Shown: positions 17,216 through 26,951, numbered from the stretch's first letter. The stretch is DNA of 58,236 nt from an uncultured Bacilli bacterium (GCA_934153675.1 CAKPFG010000006.1:1-58236), one strand, 5' to 3'. Notes: generated by a model from the sequence alone, not told the origin. Translations and numbers: made by a program.

Positions 17216-17286
17216 CTTGCTAAAATTTTCGTGAAATCTATTGCTAAAAAAAATATTATTTGTTAGAGTAATAATGAGGTGGTATT

Positions 17287-18360
17287 TTGAATAATGTTTT
17301 TGAGGTTTTAAAAATATTAAATGAGAATGGATATCAGGCTTATTTTGTAGGGGGATTTCCTAGAGATTTATATATGGGCAAAGATACAATTGATTATGAT
17401 ATTACAACCTCAGCCCGTCCTAAAGAAATAAAAAAAATATTTCGTGATTTTGCTTCTGAAAATTATGGCTGCGTTGAAATTTATTATAAAGGTAAAAAAT
17501 TTCAAATTACTACATTTAGGAAAGATATTAAATATAAAGATAATAGAAAACCTATTGAAATAGAATATATAAATGATTTAAAAATAGATTTAATGCGTCG
17601 CGATTTTACTATGAATACGTTATGTCTAGATGCAAATTCAAATTTTATAGATATTTTAAACGGTAAAAAAGATATAGACAATAAAATAATTAAAGTTGTT
17701 GGTAATACTAGTAAAAAATTAAAAGAAGATGCTTTGAGGATGTTAAGAGCAATTCGATTCGCCACTACACTTAATTTTAAATTATCAAGCGAATTAATAG
17801 AAGGTATAAAGAAATATGGATATTTAATAAAGGATTTATCTTATGATAGAAAAAAACAAGAATTAGATAAAATATTTTCTAGTCCTAATTTTGATTATGG
17901 CATTAGTTTAATAAGGGAACTTTCTTTAGAGAAACCTCTTGAGATAAATACTTATAATTTAAAAAAAACAACTTATTTAGTTGGAGTATGGGCACAACTA
18001 GATAGCAACTATCCATTTAATAAAAGTGAAAGGGAAACTATAAAAAAAGTTAAAGAACTTATTAATTTAGATGTTTTAACAAATGATAATTTATATAAAT
18101 ATGGTTTATATATTTCTAGTATAGCTGCTGAAATAAAAGGAATTGATTTGGATGAGGTAAATAAAAAATATGATTCTTTAAAAATAAAAACTAGAAATGA
18201 AATAAAAATATCTCCAATAGAAATATGTGAGCTGTTAAATTTAAAACCAGGAAGTTTTATTAATCTAGTATTAACTGATTTAGAAACAAAGATTGTAAAT
18301 GATAATATTAAAAATGATAAGAATATAATCGTAAATTATTTAAAAGAAACATACCTTTAA
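17287..18360 (+). CDS. cca: CCA-adding tRNA nucleotidyltransferase / poly(A) polymerase family
   Basis: Adds or repairs the 3' CCA of tRNAs. The class II nucleotidyltransferase head contains GGFPRDLYMGKDTIDYDI (metal-binding Asp pair), then RRDFTMNTL and LRMLRAIRFATTL. At 357 residues it is shorter than the ~400 of Bacillus, with a reduced C-terminal body. The start is TTG, chosen because GAGGTGG lies five bases upstream and no ATG fits the conserved N-terminus. Confidence 0.9.
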   Translation: MNNVFEVLKILNENGYQAYFVGGFPRDLYMGKDTIDYDITTSARPKEIKKIFRDFASENYGCVEIYYKGKKFQITTFRKDIKYKDNRKPIEIEYINDLKIDLMRRDFTMNTLCLDANSNFIDILNGKKDIDNKIIKVVGNTSKKLKEDALRMLRAIRFATTLNFKLSSELIEGIKKYGYLIKDLSYDRKKQELDKIFSSPNFDYGISLIRELSLEKPLEINTYNLKKTTYLVGVWAQLDSNYPFNKSERETIKKVKELINLDVLTNDNLYKYGLYISSIAAEIKGIDLDEVNKKYDSLKIKTRNEIKISPIEICELLNLKPGSFINLVLTDLETKIVNDNIKNDKNIIVNYLKETYL

Positions 18361-18376
18361 GTAAGGGTGTTTTTTT

Positions 18377-18970
18377 ATGAGAAAAAGTGTATTATTAATA
18401 CTTTTATTATTAATTATTAATATAAATATATTAAAAAGTAAAGAAGTTGCCGTTGAAAAAATAGATTTAAATTTAAATTATAATGAACTTGGAGTCGTTT
18501 TTTTTAGTAATAAGAGTTTTAATAGTTTAATTTTAAGTTTAAATAATATAAATATATTATATATTATTGATTATGATGAATCTTTAGTTAAGGAATTAAG
18601 AAAAATTAATTTTAAAATTAATTTTATAGTTATGAATAATAATTATGATGTTTCCTTAAATGTTCCTAAAAAGATAGTTAAAAGTAGTCTTAATTTAAAT
18701 AATATTATTTTTAATAATGGAAATTATGTATCTATTAATTATAATGATAATACTTTATGTATTAATAATACTAATTGTGATTATGTTTATTATACTACTA
18801 ATAATATTAAAGTTAATGATAATAAAATATTGTTTTATAATGAAAATTTACATATTTCTGATAATATATATAATGAATGGATAGATATATATAAAGTAAA
18901 CAAAAGTGTTTATACAATTTTAAAAATATCTAATCAGTATGATGTGATAGAAATAATAAAAAACATATAA
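18377..18970 (+). CDS. Unknown exported or membrane-anchored protein
   Basis: 197 residues with an N-terminal hydrophobic helix (RKSVLLILLLLIININIL) that may be a signal anchor, then an Asn- and Ile-rich beta-type domain. The middle pattern (LNNINILYIIDYDESLVKELRKINFKI, broken here for description) could suggest a Rossmann-like or degenerate metallo-hydrolase fold, but no catalytic motif is visible. AAGGGTG precedes the ATG. It is 16 bases after cca and probably co-transcribed. Confidence 0.5.
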   Translation: MRKSVLLILLLLIININILKSKEVAVEKIDLNLNYNELGVVFFSNKSFNSLILSLNNINILYIIDYDESLVKELRKINFKINFIVMNNNYDVSLNVPKKIVKSSLNLNNIIFNNGNYVSINYNDNTLCINNTNCDYVYYTTNNIKVNDNKILFYNENLHISDNIYNEWIDIYKVNKSVYTILKISNQYDVIEIIKNI

Positions 18971-18971
18971 T

Positions 18972-19394
18972 TTATATGTTCATAAAATAAATAGTTAAAC
19001 TTAATATAGTAATAAATAAATTCCAAATAATGTATAAAACTAAATATTTGTTTTTTGTTTCATTATATAAAAATAGTGAACTTATAAATACTATTATTGA
19101 ATCAATAAATGCTATAAAGGGGCTTTTAATATTAAAAAATAAAAATGTATATATTTGATTAGAAAAATAATTTATAACGAGACTTTTATAAAAAGTAATA
19201 TTTTTATTTTTATTTTTATATAGTGCAAGTGCTATTAAAAAATATAGTATAGGCCATATAATTACAAATACTAAAGCAGGTGGTGCAAAAAAAGGTTTAT
19301 TTATTGTTTCATAAAAATTAGTATCAACTTTAAATAATATGTTGGATAAAAACCATGGTAAGAAATATAATAGCAATTTAAATATTTTTGCCAT
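18972..19394 (-). CDS. TspO/MBR family membrane protein
   Basis: 140 residues with five predicted helices. It carries the family core: FYETINKPFFAPPALVFVI, then WPILYFLIALALY, and a later aromatic helix YIIWNLFI. TspO proteins bind tetrapyrroles and cholesterol-like ligands and act in stress signalling. AGGAGG gives the start. It stands alone on the minus strand and converges with the gene before. Confidence 0.85.
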   Translation of the reverse strand: MAKIFKLLLYFLPWFLSNILFKVDTNFYETINKPFFAPPALVFVIIWPILYFLIALALYKNKNKNITFYKSLVINYFSNQIYTFLFFNIKSPFIAFIDSIIVFISSLFLYNETKNKYLVLYIIWNLFITILSLTIYFMNI

Positions 19395-19450
19395 AAAACC
19401 TCCTTTACTTATTTTATGAAATGTATTAAAATATTATTACGGGTGATTTG

Positions 19451-20614
19451 ATGAATATTGTACTTAATAAATCTGATGAAATAGTAATGAAATTACTTCA
19501 TTATTTTATAATTGAACAAAATTATAATCCAGTAGTTTTACATGGCGCCAAAGATGAAATTTGGTTAGAGAAATCTGATGGTGATTATAAAATAATTCGA
19601 ATTGTTAGTAATTATATACATAATAATGAACAATTATCTTTTGATTTATATCGTACTAAACAAATTATAAAAAAAATAAAGAAAAAAATGTTTTTGTTTA
19701 AAGTACCTTCTTTAAGTATTTTTGTAAATTTAGGTGATAATGTAGATATTAATAATAATGATTCTACGTATATAAAATTAGCTAATTTAACAAAATTTGA
19801 TGATATAAAAAATTATGATTTTATTATAAAAACATTTCCTAATATATTAGAAGTTGAACAAGATAATAAACAAGGGGTAGAATTATTTGTTAAATTAACT
19901 AATGATATTAATCAAAAAAACAAGCAGGAAAATGATAAAGCAGAAGAAGTGTTTTCAAAGAAAAAGCCGATAATTACCTATGCATTATTACTTATAAATT
20001 TGCTATTATTTGTAATAACAGCCTTAGAAAGTAATAATTTGTTTGAAATTGATATGAATGTTTTATATAAGTATGGTGGCCTTGTTAGTGCTGATTACTT
20101 GAATGGTTTTTCTTATATTCGAATTATTACTAGTGGTTTTTTACATGCTGGGTTATTACATTTACTTTTTAATATGTATGCTCTTTATGTAATAGGACCA
20201 CAGCTAGAAAGTTTTTTTGGTAAAATAAAATATATTATTATTTATTTAGGTAGTATTATCTTTGGAAATTTATTATCTTTATTGTTTTTAAATGGTAATT
20301 ATATTAGTTGTGGTGCTTCTGGTGCTATCTTTGGCTTACTTGGTGCTTTAGTATATTTTGGATATCACTATAGAGTTTATTTGTCAGATGTAATTAAATC
20401 TCAAATAATACCTTTAATTGCAATTAATTTGATAATAGGGCTTTGTGCTTCTAATATAAATATTATTGCTCATATAGGTGGTCTTATAGGTGGCGTATTA
20501 GTTGCAAAAGCTGTAGGTGTAAAATATAAAAGTAGTAAAGTAGATAAAATTAACGGTATTATTATGAGTGCTATATTTTTATTATTTTTACTTTATATGA
20601 TATATTATAGATGA
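19451..20614 (+). CDS. Rhomboid-family intramembrane serine protease
   Basis: About 387 residues. An N-terminal cytosolic domain of ~175 residues, as in B. subtilis YqgP, precedes six to seven membrane helices. The catalytic Ser is in GASGAIFG (about residue 289) and the His in AHIGGLIGG (about 340). The helix with GFLHAGLLHLLFNMYALY carries the conserved HxxxN. ATG 19451 is preferred to the in-frame TTG because GGGTGAT is then correctly spaced. It cleaves membrane proteins within helices. Confidence 0.9.
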   Translation: MNIVLNKSDEIVMKLLHYFIIEQNYNPVVLHGAKDEIWLEKSDGDYKIIRIVSNYIHNNEQLSFDLYRTKQIIKKIKKKMFLFKVPSLSIFVNLGDNVDINNNDSTYIKLANLTKFDDIKNYDFIIKTFPNILEVEQDNKQGVELFVKLTNDINQKNKQENDKAEEVFSKKKPIITYALLLINLLLFVITALESNNLFEIDMNVLYKYGGLVSADYLNGFSYIRIITSGFLHAGLLHLLFNMYALYVIGPQLESFFGKIKYIIIYLGSIIFGNLLSLLFLNGNYISCGASGAIFGLLGALVYFGYHYRVYLSDVIKSQIIPLIAINLIIGLCASNINIIAHIGGLIGGVLVAKAVGVKYKSSKVDKINGIIMSAIFLLFLLYMIYYR

Positions 20615-20646
20615 TTATAAATTATATTTTATCTATTAACCAGGAT

Positions 20647-20675
20647 AAACGCATGAGAAATTGTGCGTTTTTTTA
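20647..20675 (+). terminator. Terminator of the rhomboid gene
   Basis: AAACGCA (20647-20653) pairs with TGCGTTT (20664-20670), followed by more T residues. Confidence 0.7.
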
Positions 20676-20697
20676 TTATAGAAGTATAGAATAAAAT

Positions 20698-21790
20698 TGA
20701 TGGTATATAATGTCAAAGAGAAAATAAAAAATATGGTAAAAAATTTAGATATTAACTATGATGAAATAGATTTAAGTGTATTATAGAATTTTGTAACAAT
20801 TACTAAAAGATTAAATGATGAAAGAGTGCAATACAAAGTAAAACATAATATGAGCGATATAGTGATATAGCCTTATATACTAGTACTATTAAATACCTAA
20901 TAAATTTGATTAATAACTTATCACAATCAACTAAAGAAAAAGATATAAAAAGTATGGATGGGAAAATAATAAACGAAAGTTTAAGAAGTGAACCAACAAC
21001 AAAAAAAGGTTTTACTTACTACTGTAATGAGTATTTATTCTTAAGACTATGGGATGGCTATAATCCAAAAATACTAGAGAAAAAACAAATGAAATACCTA
21101 TGGATCCAAAATTGATAAATCAATTAAATTTAAGTGATTCAATAATAACAGCTGATGCTTTAAATCCGCAAAAAAAAACAGTAAAAGCAATTGTAAAAGC
21201 TAAGGATGAATATGTTTTTGAGTTAAAAGCAAATTAAGAAACTATGTATAATGAGGTAAGTGAATATTGTCATGATAATGATCTACTAAAAGATTTGGAA
21301 TATTACTCAGAAATAGAAAAATCACATAGAATTTATTAAGCGAGAATATTATATGACTAATAATATATATTGGATAACCAACTACAAAGAGTGGAAAAAT
21401 ATTAAATCGATTGGGTATGAAAAGAAGATAATAGAATTTTTAAATAATGATAAAAAGATAATAGAAGAAAGATTTTTCATTATAAATTTTAAAATAATGT
21501 TAAAATATTTGTTGATGCAGTTAGAAAACATTGGAAAATTGAAAATAATTTACACACTTTATTAGATATTTTAGAGAAGATAGCAATACTACACTAGAAA
21601 AAAGGAGCAAAAAATCTAAGTATACTAAAAAGAATAGCGTTAAATATAATCAAATTAGTTCAATGTTTTTATAATATAAGTTTAAAATTAATTCGATATA
21701 AAATTTCTATGAACACCGAAGAAGAATTAGAAAAAATATTTAAAATAATTAATACAGCACAAATAAAGTTTATGCTTGAAAATTAAACAT
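20698..21790 (+). pseudogene. ISAs1-family transposase, decayed
   Basis: Fragments in several frames add up to an ISAs1-type transposase. They are an N-terminal piece with DERVQYKVKHNMSDI, a core with IITADALNPQKKTVKAIVKAKD followed by VFELKAN (the DAM.QK.i....gdYvlaLKgNQ signature), EKSHRI then a WK.lKSIG segment, and finally a frame-shifted HWKIENNLHTLLDIL. At least four stops or frameshifts interrupt it. No clear terminal repeats are found. It lies between the rhomboid and rpsP genes. Confidence 0.7.
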
Positions 21791-21842
21791 AGACTTTTCT
21801 AAAAATTTTTCATGCGTTTTTTTGCCTGTTAACTAAAAAAGG

Positions 21843-21871
21843 TTGACAGATAAGATATGTTATTGTATAAT
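21843..21871 (+). promoter_or_regulatory. Consensus promoter of rpsP-khpA
   Basis: TTGACA (21843-21848) and TATAAT (21866-21871) with a 17-base spacer: a perfect sigma-A consensus, as expected for a ribosomal protein unit. Confidence 0.9.
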
Positions 21872-21898
21872 GTATATATATTTAAAAGGAGGTGCTTT

Positions 21899-22177
21899 AT
21901 GGCTGTTAAATTAAGATTAAAAAGAATGGGAGCAAAGAAAAAACCATTTTATCGTATAGTAGCTGCAGATTCTAGAAGTCCAAGAGATGGAAAATTTATT
22001 GAAGAGGTAGGATATTATGATCCAACAAAAATGCCTGCTTTAGTTAAAATAGATGAAGAAAAAGCTATGAAATGGTTATCAAATGGAGCTATTCCAACTG
22101 ATACTGTAAGAAATTTATTTAGCAAAGATGGAATTATGAAAAAATTTCATGAAAGCAAAATGAAGAAGGAAGGCTAA
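21899..22177 (+). CDS. rpsP: 30S ribosomal protein S16
   Basis: 92 residues with the full S16 pattern: VKLRLKRMGAKKKPFYRIVA, ADSRSPRDGKFIEEVGYYDP and the tail ending in KKEG. S16 is an early 30S assembly protein. The start is the ATG behind AAAAGGAGGTG; the upstream in-frame ATG overlaps the -10 region and is not used. KhpA follows after two bases, as in Bacillus (rpsP-ylqC). Confidence 0.97.
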   Translation: MAVKLRLKRMGAKKKPFYRIVAADSRSPRDGKFIEEVGYYDPTKMPALVKIDEEKAMKWLSNGAIPTDTVRNLFSKDGIMKKFHESKMKKEG

Positions 22178-22179
22178 TT

Positions 22180-22428
22180 ATGCAGTTAGTTGAACTTACT
22201 GAATTTTTAGTTAAAAGCTTGGTCAAAGATGATACTATTGTTGAGGTTAATTTAATTTCTGATAGTAACATAAAGGTAATTCAAGTTCTAGTTAGTTCTG
22301 AAGATATTGGGTCATTAATAGGTAAAAATGGTATGATTGCAAATTCCATTAGAACAATAGTACAAGCTAGTAGTTATCATAATCATCTTGGACGTGTAAG
22401 AATTAATTTTGATATAAAAACACAGTAA
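22180..22428 (+). CDS. khpA: KH-domain RNA-binding protein KhpA (YlqC)
   Basis: 82 residues, one type II KH domain with the GxxG loop in SLIGKNGMIANSIR. KhpA pairs with KhpB to bind small RNAs and affects cell elongation in Gram-positives. Co-transcribed with rpsP, with AAGGAAGGC as ribosome site. Its stop lies against a terminator. Confidence 0.9.
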   Translation: MQLVELTEFLVKSLVKDDTIVEVNLISDSNIKVIQVLVSSEDIGSLIGKNGMIANSIRTIVQASSYHNHLGRVRINFDIKTQ

Positions 22429-22453
22429 AATTTATAATATACTGTGTTTTTGT
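22417..22453 (+). terminator. Terminator of rpsP-khpA
   Basis: AAAACACAGTA (22417-22427) pairs with TACTGTGTTTT (22440-22450) followed by T residues. The stem overlaps the khpA stop. Confidence 0.8.
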
Positions 22454-22647
22454 ATGAAAATAAATGGTTAAAGTTGTATTTAAATATCAAATTTTTACTT
22501 ATCATAAGCATAGCAATCAAAGATTTTTTTAAATTATAGATTAGATTTAATCAATAAAATTATAGCTAATCAAATATGTGAAAATAATAATAAAAATACA
22601 TTATATTTAAAAAAGTAAAATAATAATATACTTTATTATTGAAATGT

Positions 22648-23454
22648 TTAATAATTTTTAAATATTCTTTGTTTTAGACTTAAAAATTTTTTTCTATTTA
22701 TTTCATAATTATCTTTTAAATCTATAAATTCATCTATATATGGTATATTTTGTAAAGGACATTTTTTGTCTATAAGTATATCTTTTATTTTTTTTAAGTT
22801 TTTTAATGTATTAATATTACTTGTCAAAAAATAATCTTGTTTTTTTGTTATTTTTTGAAGTACTTGTCCATACATAGTAAGATAAAATGATAAAATTAAT
22901 GATATTTTGTCTACATCTTTTACTGATGGAATGTTACAGTTTCTATAATCAATTAAAAATTCTTTAAATAATTTTGAATAAAAAGCAGAATGATAATTTT
23001 TATAAGTACAATTATCAATGTCGCAAAACGTAATATTACCATTTTCATCTACTAATATATTTTCAAAGCTTAAATCTTGATATCCTATGTTATTTTTGTG
23101 AATATTTCTTAATATTTTACTTGCTTTTTTCACATAAGTTAATAATTCATTACAGTTAAAAAAATTTTTTTCAAATTTATCTGATAAAGGTATAGAATTT
23201 GCCAAGTATTTATTGGTATATCCTTCCAATTTGCCATTATTAAAAATTAAACTTTGTGGTAATAAAACACCATTTATTTTTATTCCTTCCATATCACGGA
23301 ATTTTCTTTCTACAGCTATTTTTTCATCTGGATAAAGCCCATTTAAAAATTTATAACATATGGTCCCATCAGTATAAATAGTACTTTGCGTTCCTTGATT
23401 TTTTAATTTCTGCAAACTTGATAAATCAATTTCATTTAAATTTATTATTTCCAT
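22648..23454 (-). CDS. Protein-kinase-fold protein (atypical), copy 1
   Basis: 268 residues with a shrunken kinase fold. It has a glycine-poor start (NQGTQSTIYTDGTICYKF, with the beta-3 Lys in YKF), a catalytic-loop equivalent GYQDLSFENILV (Asp kept, Asn kept, HR replaced by YQ) and a metal site FCDIDN in place of DFG. This keeps the Lys, Asp, Asn and Asp needed for phosphotransfer, so it may be active on proteins or small molecules. The gene at 45.07 kb is a distant paralogue with similar motifs. It stands alone behind its own AAGGAGAT site. Confidence 0.65.
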   Translation of the reverse strand: MEIINLNEIDLSSLQKLKNQGTQSTIYTDGTICYKFLNGLYPDEKIAVERKFRDMEGIKINGVLLPQSLIFNNGKLEGYTNKYLANSIPLSDKFEKNFFNCNELLTYVKKASKILRNIHKNNIGYQDLSFENILVDENGNITFCDIDNCTYKNYHSAFYSKLFKEFLIDYRNCNIPSVKDVDKISLILSFYLTMYGQVLQKITKKQDYFLTSNINTLKNLKKIKDILIDKKCPLQNIPYIDEFIDLKDNYEINRKKFLSLKQRIFKNY

Positions 23455-23961
23455 ATTAATCTCCTTAAATTGATATTTATATTATCACATATAATAGTTT
23501 TATACAATAAGTTTGATTAATTATTCATATAGCACTATATATTTTTAAACAAGAAAAAATAAATTATTTCTAGTGTTAATACAACAATAGTATTACATTT
23601 TTTATTTCTAATATTTTCTTTTAGTTCTTCAAATGCAGGTCTTTTATTATCAGTTTTGACACTTTATATGGAAAAAGTTAAGTCTAATAATTAAAAAAGA
23701 GGCAACAAAGACTATAAATTGATTATATGTTTTTGACACCTCTTAAAATTTTACATAATACTTGTTTTTCAAATATATTAAGTTTCATATCTATCAACTT
23801 CCTAAATATAAAACTTCTTTCTTGGGTTTATATATTATTTCATTTAAAAGTCAAGACATATGCTTGTTTTTGCCAGTTTTAAAGGCACTTTTAAGAGAAG
23901 GTAGTACAAATATTTATATTTTAATTTACCTCTTTAATAAAGGTTTCTAAATCCTTTAATT
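23455..23961. other. Intergenic stretch with decayed coding fragments
   Basis: A short plus-strand fragment reads ...FSSSNAGLLLSVLTLYMEK and then stops, perhaps a remnant membrane-protein C-terminus. An imperfect inverted pair AAGAGG...CCTCTT (about 23697-23747) encloses AT-rich sequence. Nothing here can be called an intact gene. Confidence 0.35.
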
Positions 23962-24195
23962 TTAGTTTATTTGATAATTACCAACATATAAAGTTTTAGA
24001 ATAGTTAAATGCAAGAAATGTAATACCTTTAATTATTATTCTATGAGATTTTATATAACTTAAATTTGATTTATCAATATTTCTAATATTACTATTTATA
24101 ATAGTAGGTTTTGTATTACAAAAATTACATATAAATTCAATTTTTCTTTTTAAATCATTTTCAATCTCTAATTCTTTTGTAGTAATATTAATCAT
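23962..24195 (-). CDS. Small CxxC protein of the accessory island, copy 1
   Basis: 77 residues (ATG at 24195, chosen because GGATGG is five bases upstream; an in-frame ATG nine bases earlier sits on the ribosome site). The core LKRKIEFICNFCNTKPTI carries one CxxC, followed by NIRNIDKSNLSYIKSHRIIIKG. The same layout is seen in the fragments at 26.77 and 28.96 kb. Function unknown; the conserved leader and position beside relaxase and recombinase remnants suggest a mobile-element gene. Confidence 0.5.
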   Translation of the reverse strand: MINITTKELEIENDLKRKIEFICNFCNTKPTIINSNIRNIDKSNLSYIKSHRIIIKGITFLAFNYSKTLYVGNYQIN

Positions 24196-24224
24196 AAAAT
24201 CCATCCTTTCAAAACTTAAACACT

Positions 24225-24331
24225 AAAAAAGTACCAACTTCTAATTAGAAATTGATACTTCTATATTTAAGTCCTAAACTATAGTTCGGACAGATTGCTT
24301 ACTGGTGCGATAAAAGAGCCTATTTTGAACA
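24225..24331 (-). promoter_or_regulatory. Leader 1: tRNA-Leu 3'-end-like sequence plus attenuator hairpin
   Basis: On the minus strand the leader reads GTGTTCAAAA...TCGCACCA (complement of 24303-24332), resembling the T-arm and CCA end of the nearby tRNA-Leu. A long hairpin follows, in which AAGTATCAA (24252-24260) pairs with TTGGTACTT (24229-24237), and a run of T comes before the CxxC gene. The hairpin plus T-run would stop transcription before the gene unless it is relieved. Confidence 0.5.
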
Positions 24332-24463
24332 CTTATATCTAAAAGAACAACTAATAAATATCAGTTCCTATGTATAATATACTATAAATTTAAAAAATAA
24401 TAAAGCAAATAAACTAAAATTTCCATGATTAATGATATAATATCTATAAAGGATGTGATTATT

Positions 24464-25234
24464 ATGCTTTTTGAATATAAAAATTTTGATGGTATTAATA
24501 ACAATATTATAGAAATAGTATCATCAGACTCCGCACTTGGATTATTAAAACGAAGTGGCAATGAAAATATTAAAGTTTGTTTGCCATTAGCATTATGTAT
24601 TGGTAAAATTGATAGTATTACACCATTTAATAGAAAAGTTCTTTCTCAATACTATAAAAACGAGAATTATTATGATTTTACTGATGATTTTAATAAGTTA
24701 AAAGAGTTTGTTAATAACTGTTCAAAAATTAGAGTTTGGTCAAGTCATTTAGATAGTGATGATTATTGTTTGTTATTATTAATATGCTATTTGTTTAAAG
24801 ATAAGGAAATTAGTGTGATTTTCTCTGAAGAATTAAATTGGGGTGCTACAACAATAAGCGCCATTAGTGAAAAAGAAATTTCTGAATTAGAAAAAAGAGA
24901 ACATATTTTAACAAAATGGCAAAAAGAAGATTATTGCAATGAATGGGGAAAAATTATTAATGATAATAAAGAACTAAGATATATGATCAATGGAACAGTT
25001 GTGTCTTGTAATGTTGATAAATTCGATGAAGATATTATTGATAGACTTGAAAGAGCAGGAAAAATATATATTTTTAAACTAGTGGCAGATTTAATGGGAA
25101 ATCCAATTATTCCATATGTAATGTATCCAGATTGGATATATATTTATTTGATAGAAAGATTAGAAAAAATTGGAATAATAAAAAGTTCTATAATTGATGA
25201 TAAAAAATATGTAGAATTAAATAAACAAAATTAA
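24464..25234 (+). CDS. DUF1835/DUF3658-like protein
   Basis: 256 residues. It begins MLFEYKNFDGINN; this ATG is preferred because AAAGGATGTGA precedes it. The N-terminal half (IEIVSSDSALGLLKRSGNE, KIDSITPFNRKVLSQYY, WSSHLDSDDYCLLLLICYL) matches the DUF1835 layout. The C-terminal half (DFDEDIIDRLERAGKIYI.., broken) resembles DUF3658 with a winged-helix-like end. Family members are uncharacterised and often single. A TATAAT lies 22 bases upstream. Possibly cargo of the accessory island. Confidence 0.6.
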   Translation: MLFEYKNFDGINNNIIEIVSSDSALGLLKRSGNENIKVCLPLALCIGKIDSITPFNRKVLSQYYKNENYYDFTDDFNKLKEFVNNCSKIRVWSSHLDSDDYCLLLLICYLFKDKEISVIFSEELNWGATTISAISEKEISELEKREHILTKWQKEDYCNEWGKIINDNKELRYMINGTVVSCNVDKFDEDIIDRLERAGKIYIFKLVADLMGNPIIPYVMYPDWIYIYLIERLEKIGIIKSSIIDDKKYVELNKQN

Positions 25235-25290
25235 TTTTAATGTTAAATTTGAAAAATATATAGTATAATATAAAACACAGGGAGGTTTAT

Positions 25291-25757
25291 ATGGAAAAAT
25301 AAATACTGAAATATTAGTCAGTTCTTTATTTAGCATTGGTTTTGATAAAGTTGATGCTGCTCTTTTTACTTACACATTAGGACAATTATCAATTGATAAT
25401 AAACAATTACAATTATTTGAATTTGAAGATTCTGAAACACATCAAATATTTAATAAATATGTTGATTATGATGGCATTGTTTTTAAATTAAAGGATGGAA
25501 TAACTCTTGATACAATGGCTAGTTATAATGATGAAAAGTTTTATCCATTGAGAAAAATGTTAAATACAAACAAAAAATTAATTGAATATTTATCTGGGTT
25601 AGATTTTAGTGGAATTGTATTAAAAAAAGCAGAATCATATGGTATACAAAATATAGAACAAATCGATGAATCTAGATTTAGTAATAAAGAACTAGGAATA
25701 CTTCAATATTTAAATTCTGGGCAAACTAATAATAAAACTCTGAACTTAAAAAGATGA
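25291..25757 (+). pseudogene. Unknown ORF with a frameshift after the start codon
   Basis: A good ribosome site (GGGAGG) precedes ATGGAAAAATAA, which stops after three codons. One more A in the A5 run would restore a 155-residue frame: KINTEILVSSLFSIGFDKVDA and onwards to SGQTNNKTLNLKR. The sequence looks like intact coding (no other stop), so this is either a recent one-base loss, a slippage switch, or an assembly error. No family recognised. It ends against a terminator shared with the relaxase remnant. Confidence 0.5.
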
Positions 25758-25782
25758 TTTATCTCTCATAATCATCTTTTTC
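25750..25782. terminator. Bidirectional terminator
   Basis: AAAGATGAT (25750-25758) pairs with ATCATCTTT (25771-25779), with T-run and A-run on the two sides, between convergent reading frames. Confidence 0.75.
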
Positions 25783-26800
25783 TTTGCTTAAATCTAATTC
25801 TTCAATATCATCTTCGTCTAAAACTTTATCTTCATACATATCATTAACAACATCAATATATTTATCATCTTTATCATACCAACTATGAAGTTTATCGTGT
25901 AAGAAAGATATTAGTTTTTCAAATTTTTCTTTCCAATATTCAATAGTATTTTTTAAATCTTGCGTTTTAGATTTTAAAAATGATATTTCATTATCTTTTT
26001 CCTTAATTGTATCATTTAAGCTTTTAACTCTTAAATTAAGTGCTTCATTATTCTCAGTAAGAGTTTTAATTTTATTATTCTTTTCTTTTAATTGCTCGTG
26101 AGCATTAACAAGCGTATTTGATAGTGTTTGAATTTTATCATATTCTTTATTTGTATAACTTGATTGATAAAGTCGATAAAAGATTTCTTATCTTCTTTTG
26201 ACAAAATATAATTATCCTTGTTTAGTTTTGATATTTTAAGTTTATCAATTTTATCTTTTATATCTTTAGAGTTTTGTTTTAACTTTGAAGATTTTTTATT
26301 TGCTTGTTTTAGATTTTCAGTATTTTTTTCAATTTGTTTTTTCATTTCTATGTAGTTATCCATATCGGATACATGAATATCTCTATTCCTACCTTTTTGT
26401 TTTTTCTTTAAAGCAGAATCTAAACTATATACCCCGTTAAATTCTTCAATACATAAAGTTCTCATTTTATCTTGTAATCTAATTAATGATTCTTTAGTAA
26501 ATACATCTGATTTACCAACTTGTTTTTCCATACCATTTTTATTTTTATATTTAATTGGAACACCAACAATATGTAAATGTGGACTTGTTTCATCATAATG
26601 AATTATTGCACTAGCCACTTTAAAATTAGGAACAAGCATTTCTAAATCATCTACTTGTTTTTTATATACTTCAGACATTTTCTTTTTAAAATTTTCATCT
26701 TTGGTATCCCAATATTCTTTGTCTTTCAAGTTCAAGTATTATTTCACAAGCAAGATCTTTCTTTTCATTTAAGATAGGTTTGTTCTTTCTATTGTTCTAA
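25759..26800 (-). pseudogene. MobV-family relaxase, frameshifted and N-terminally truncated
   Basis: The relaxase core shows motif III HYDETSPHLH, with KNGMEKQVGKSDVFTKESL after it. This is the MobV/Pre family that nicks plasmid and IME origins of transfer. A long coiled coil follows (LKQANKKSSKLKQNSKDIK), continuing after a frameshift near 26.10-26.15 kb to the stop at 25759. Upstream the frame breaks near 26.74 kb and runs into the remnant of a CxxC gene, so motif I and the N-terminal catalytic Tyr/His region are lost. Mobilisation activity is unlikely. Confidence 0.8.
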
Positions 26801-26951
26801 TTGAACCTTTTTGTATTTCACATTTAGTATTGCAGAAACTACATACAAACTCTAGTTTCTTTTTTAATGCCTCTTCAATATCAATTTCTTGTTTAATAAT
26901 ATTTACTATTAAATCATCCCTTTCTTTTACACAACAAAAAATCAATTCCAT
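26769..26951 (-). pseudogene. Small CxxC protein of the accessory island, copy 2 (fused to relaxase remnant)
   Basis: The core ALKKKLEFVCSFCNTKCEI with GSIRTIERTNLS parallels copy 1 at 23.96 kb. The start codon homologous to copy 1 has become ATA or GTA, and the only in-frame ATG (26951) lies inside the upstream terminator hairpin. The ORF stops after RTNLS, where copy 1 continues for ~30 residues, and the sequence then runs straight into relaxase coding. I read this as a deletion remnant. Confidence 0.5.
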
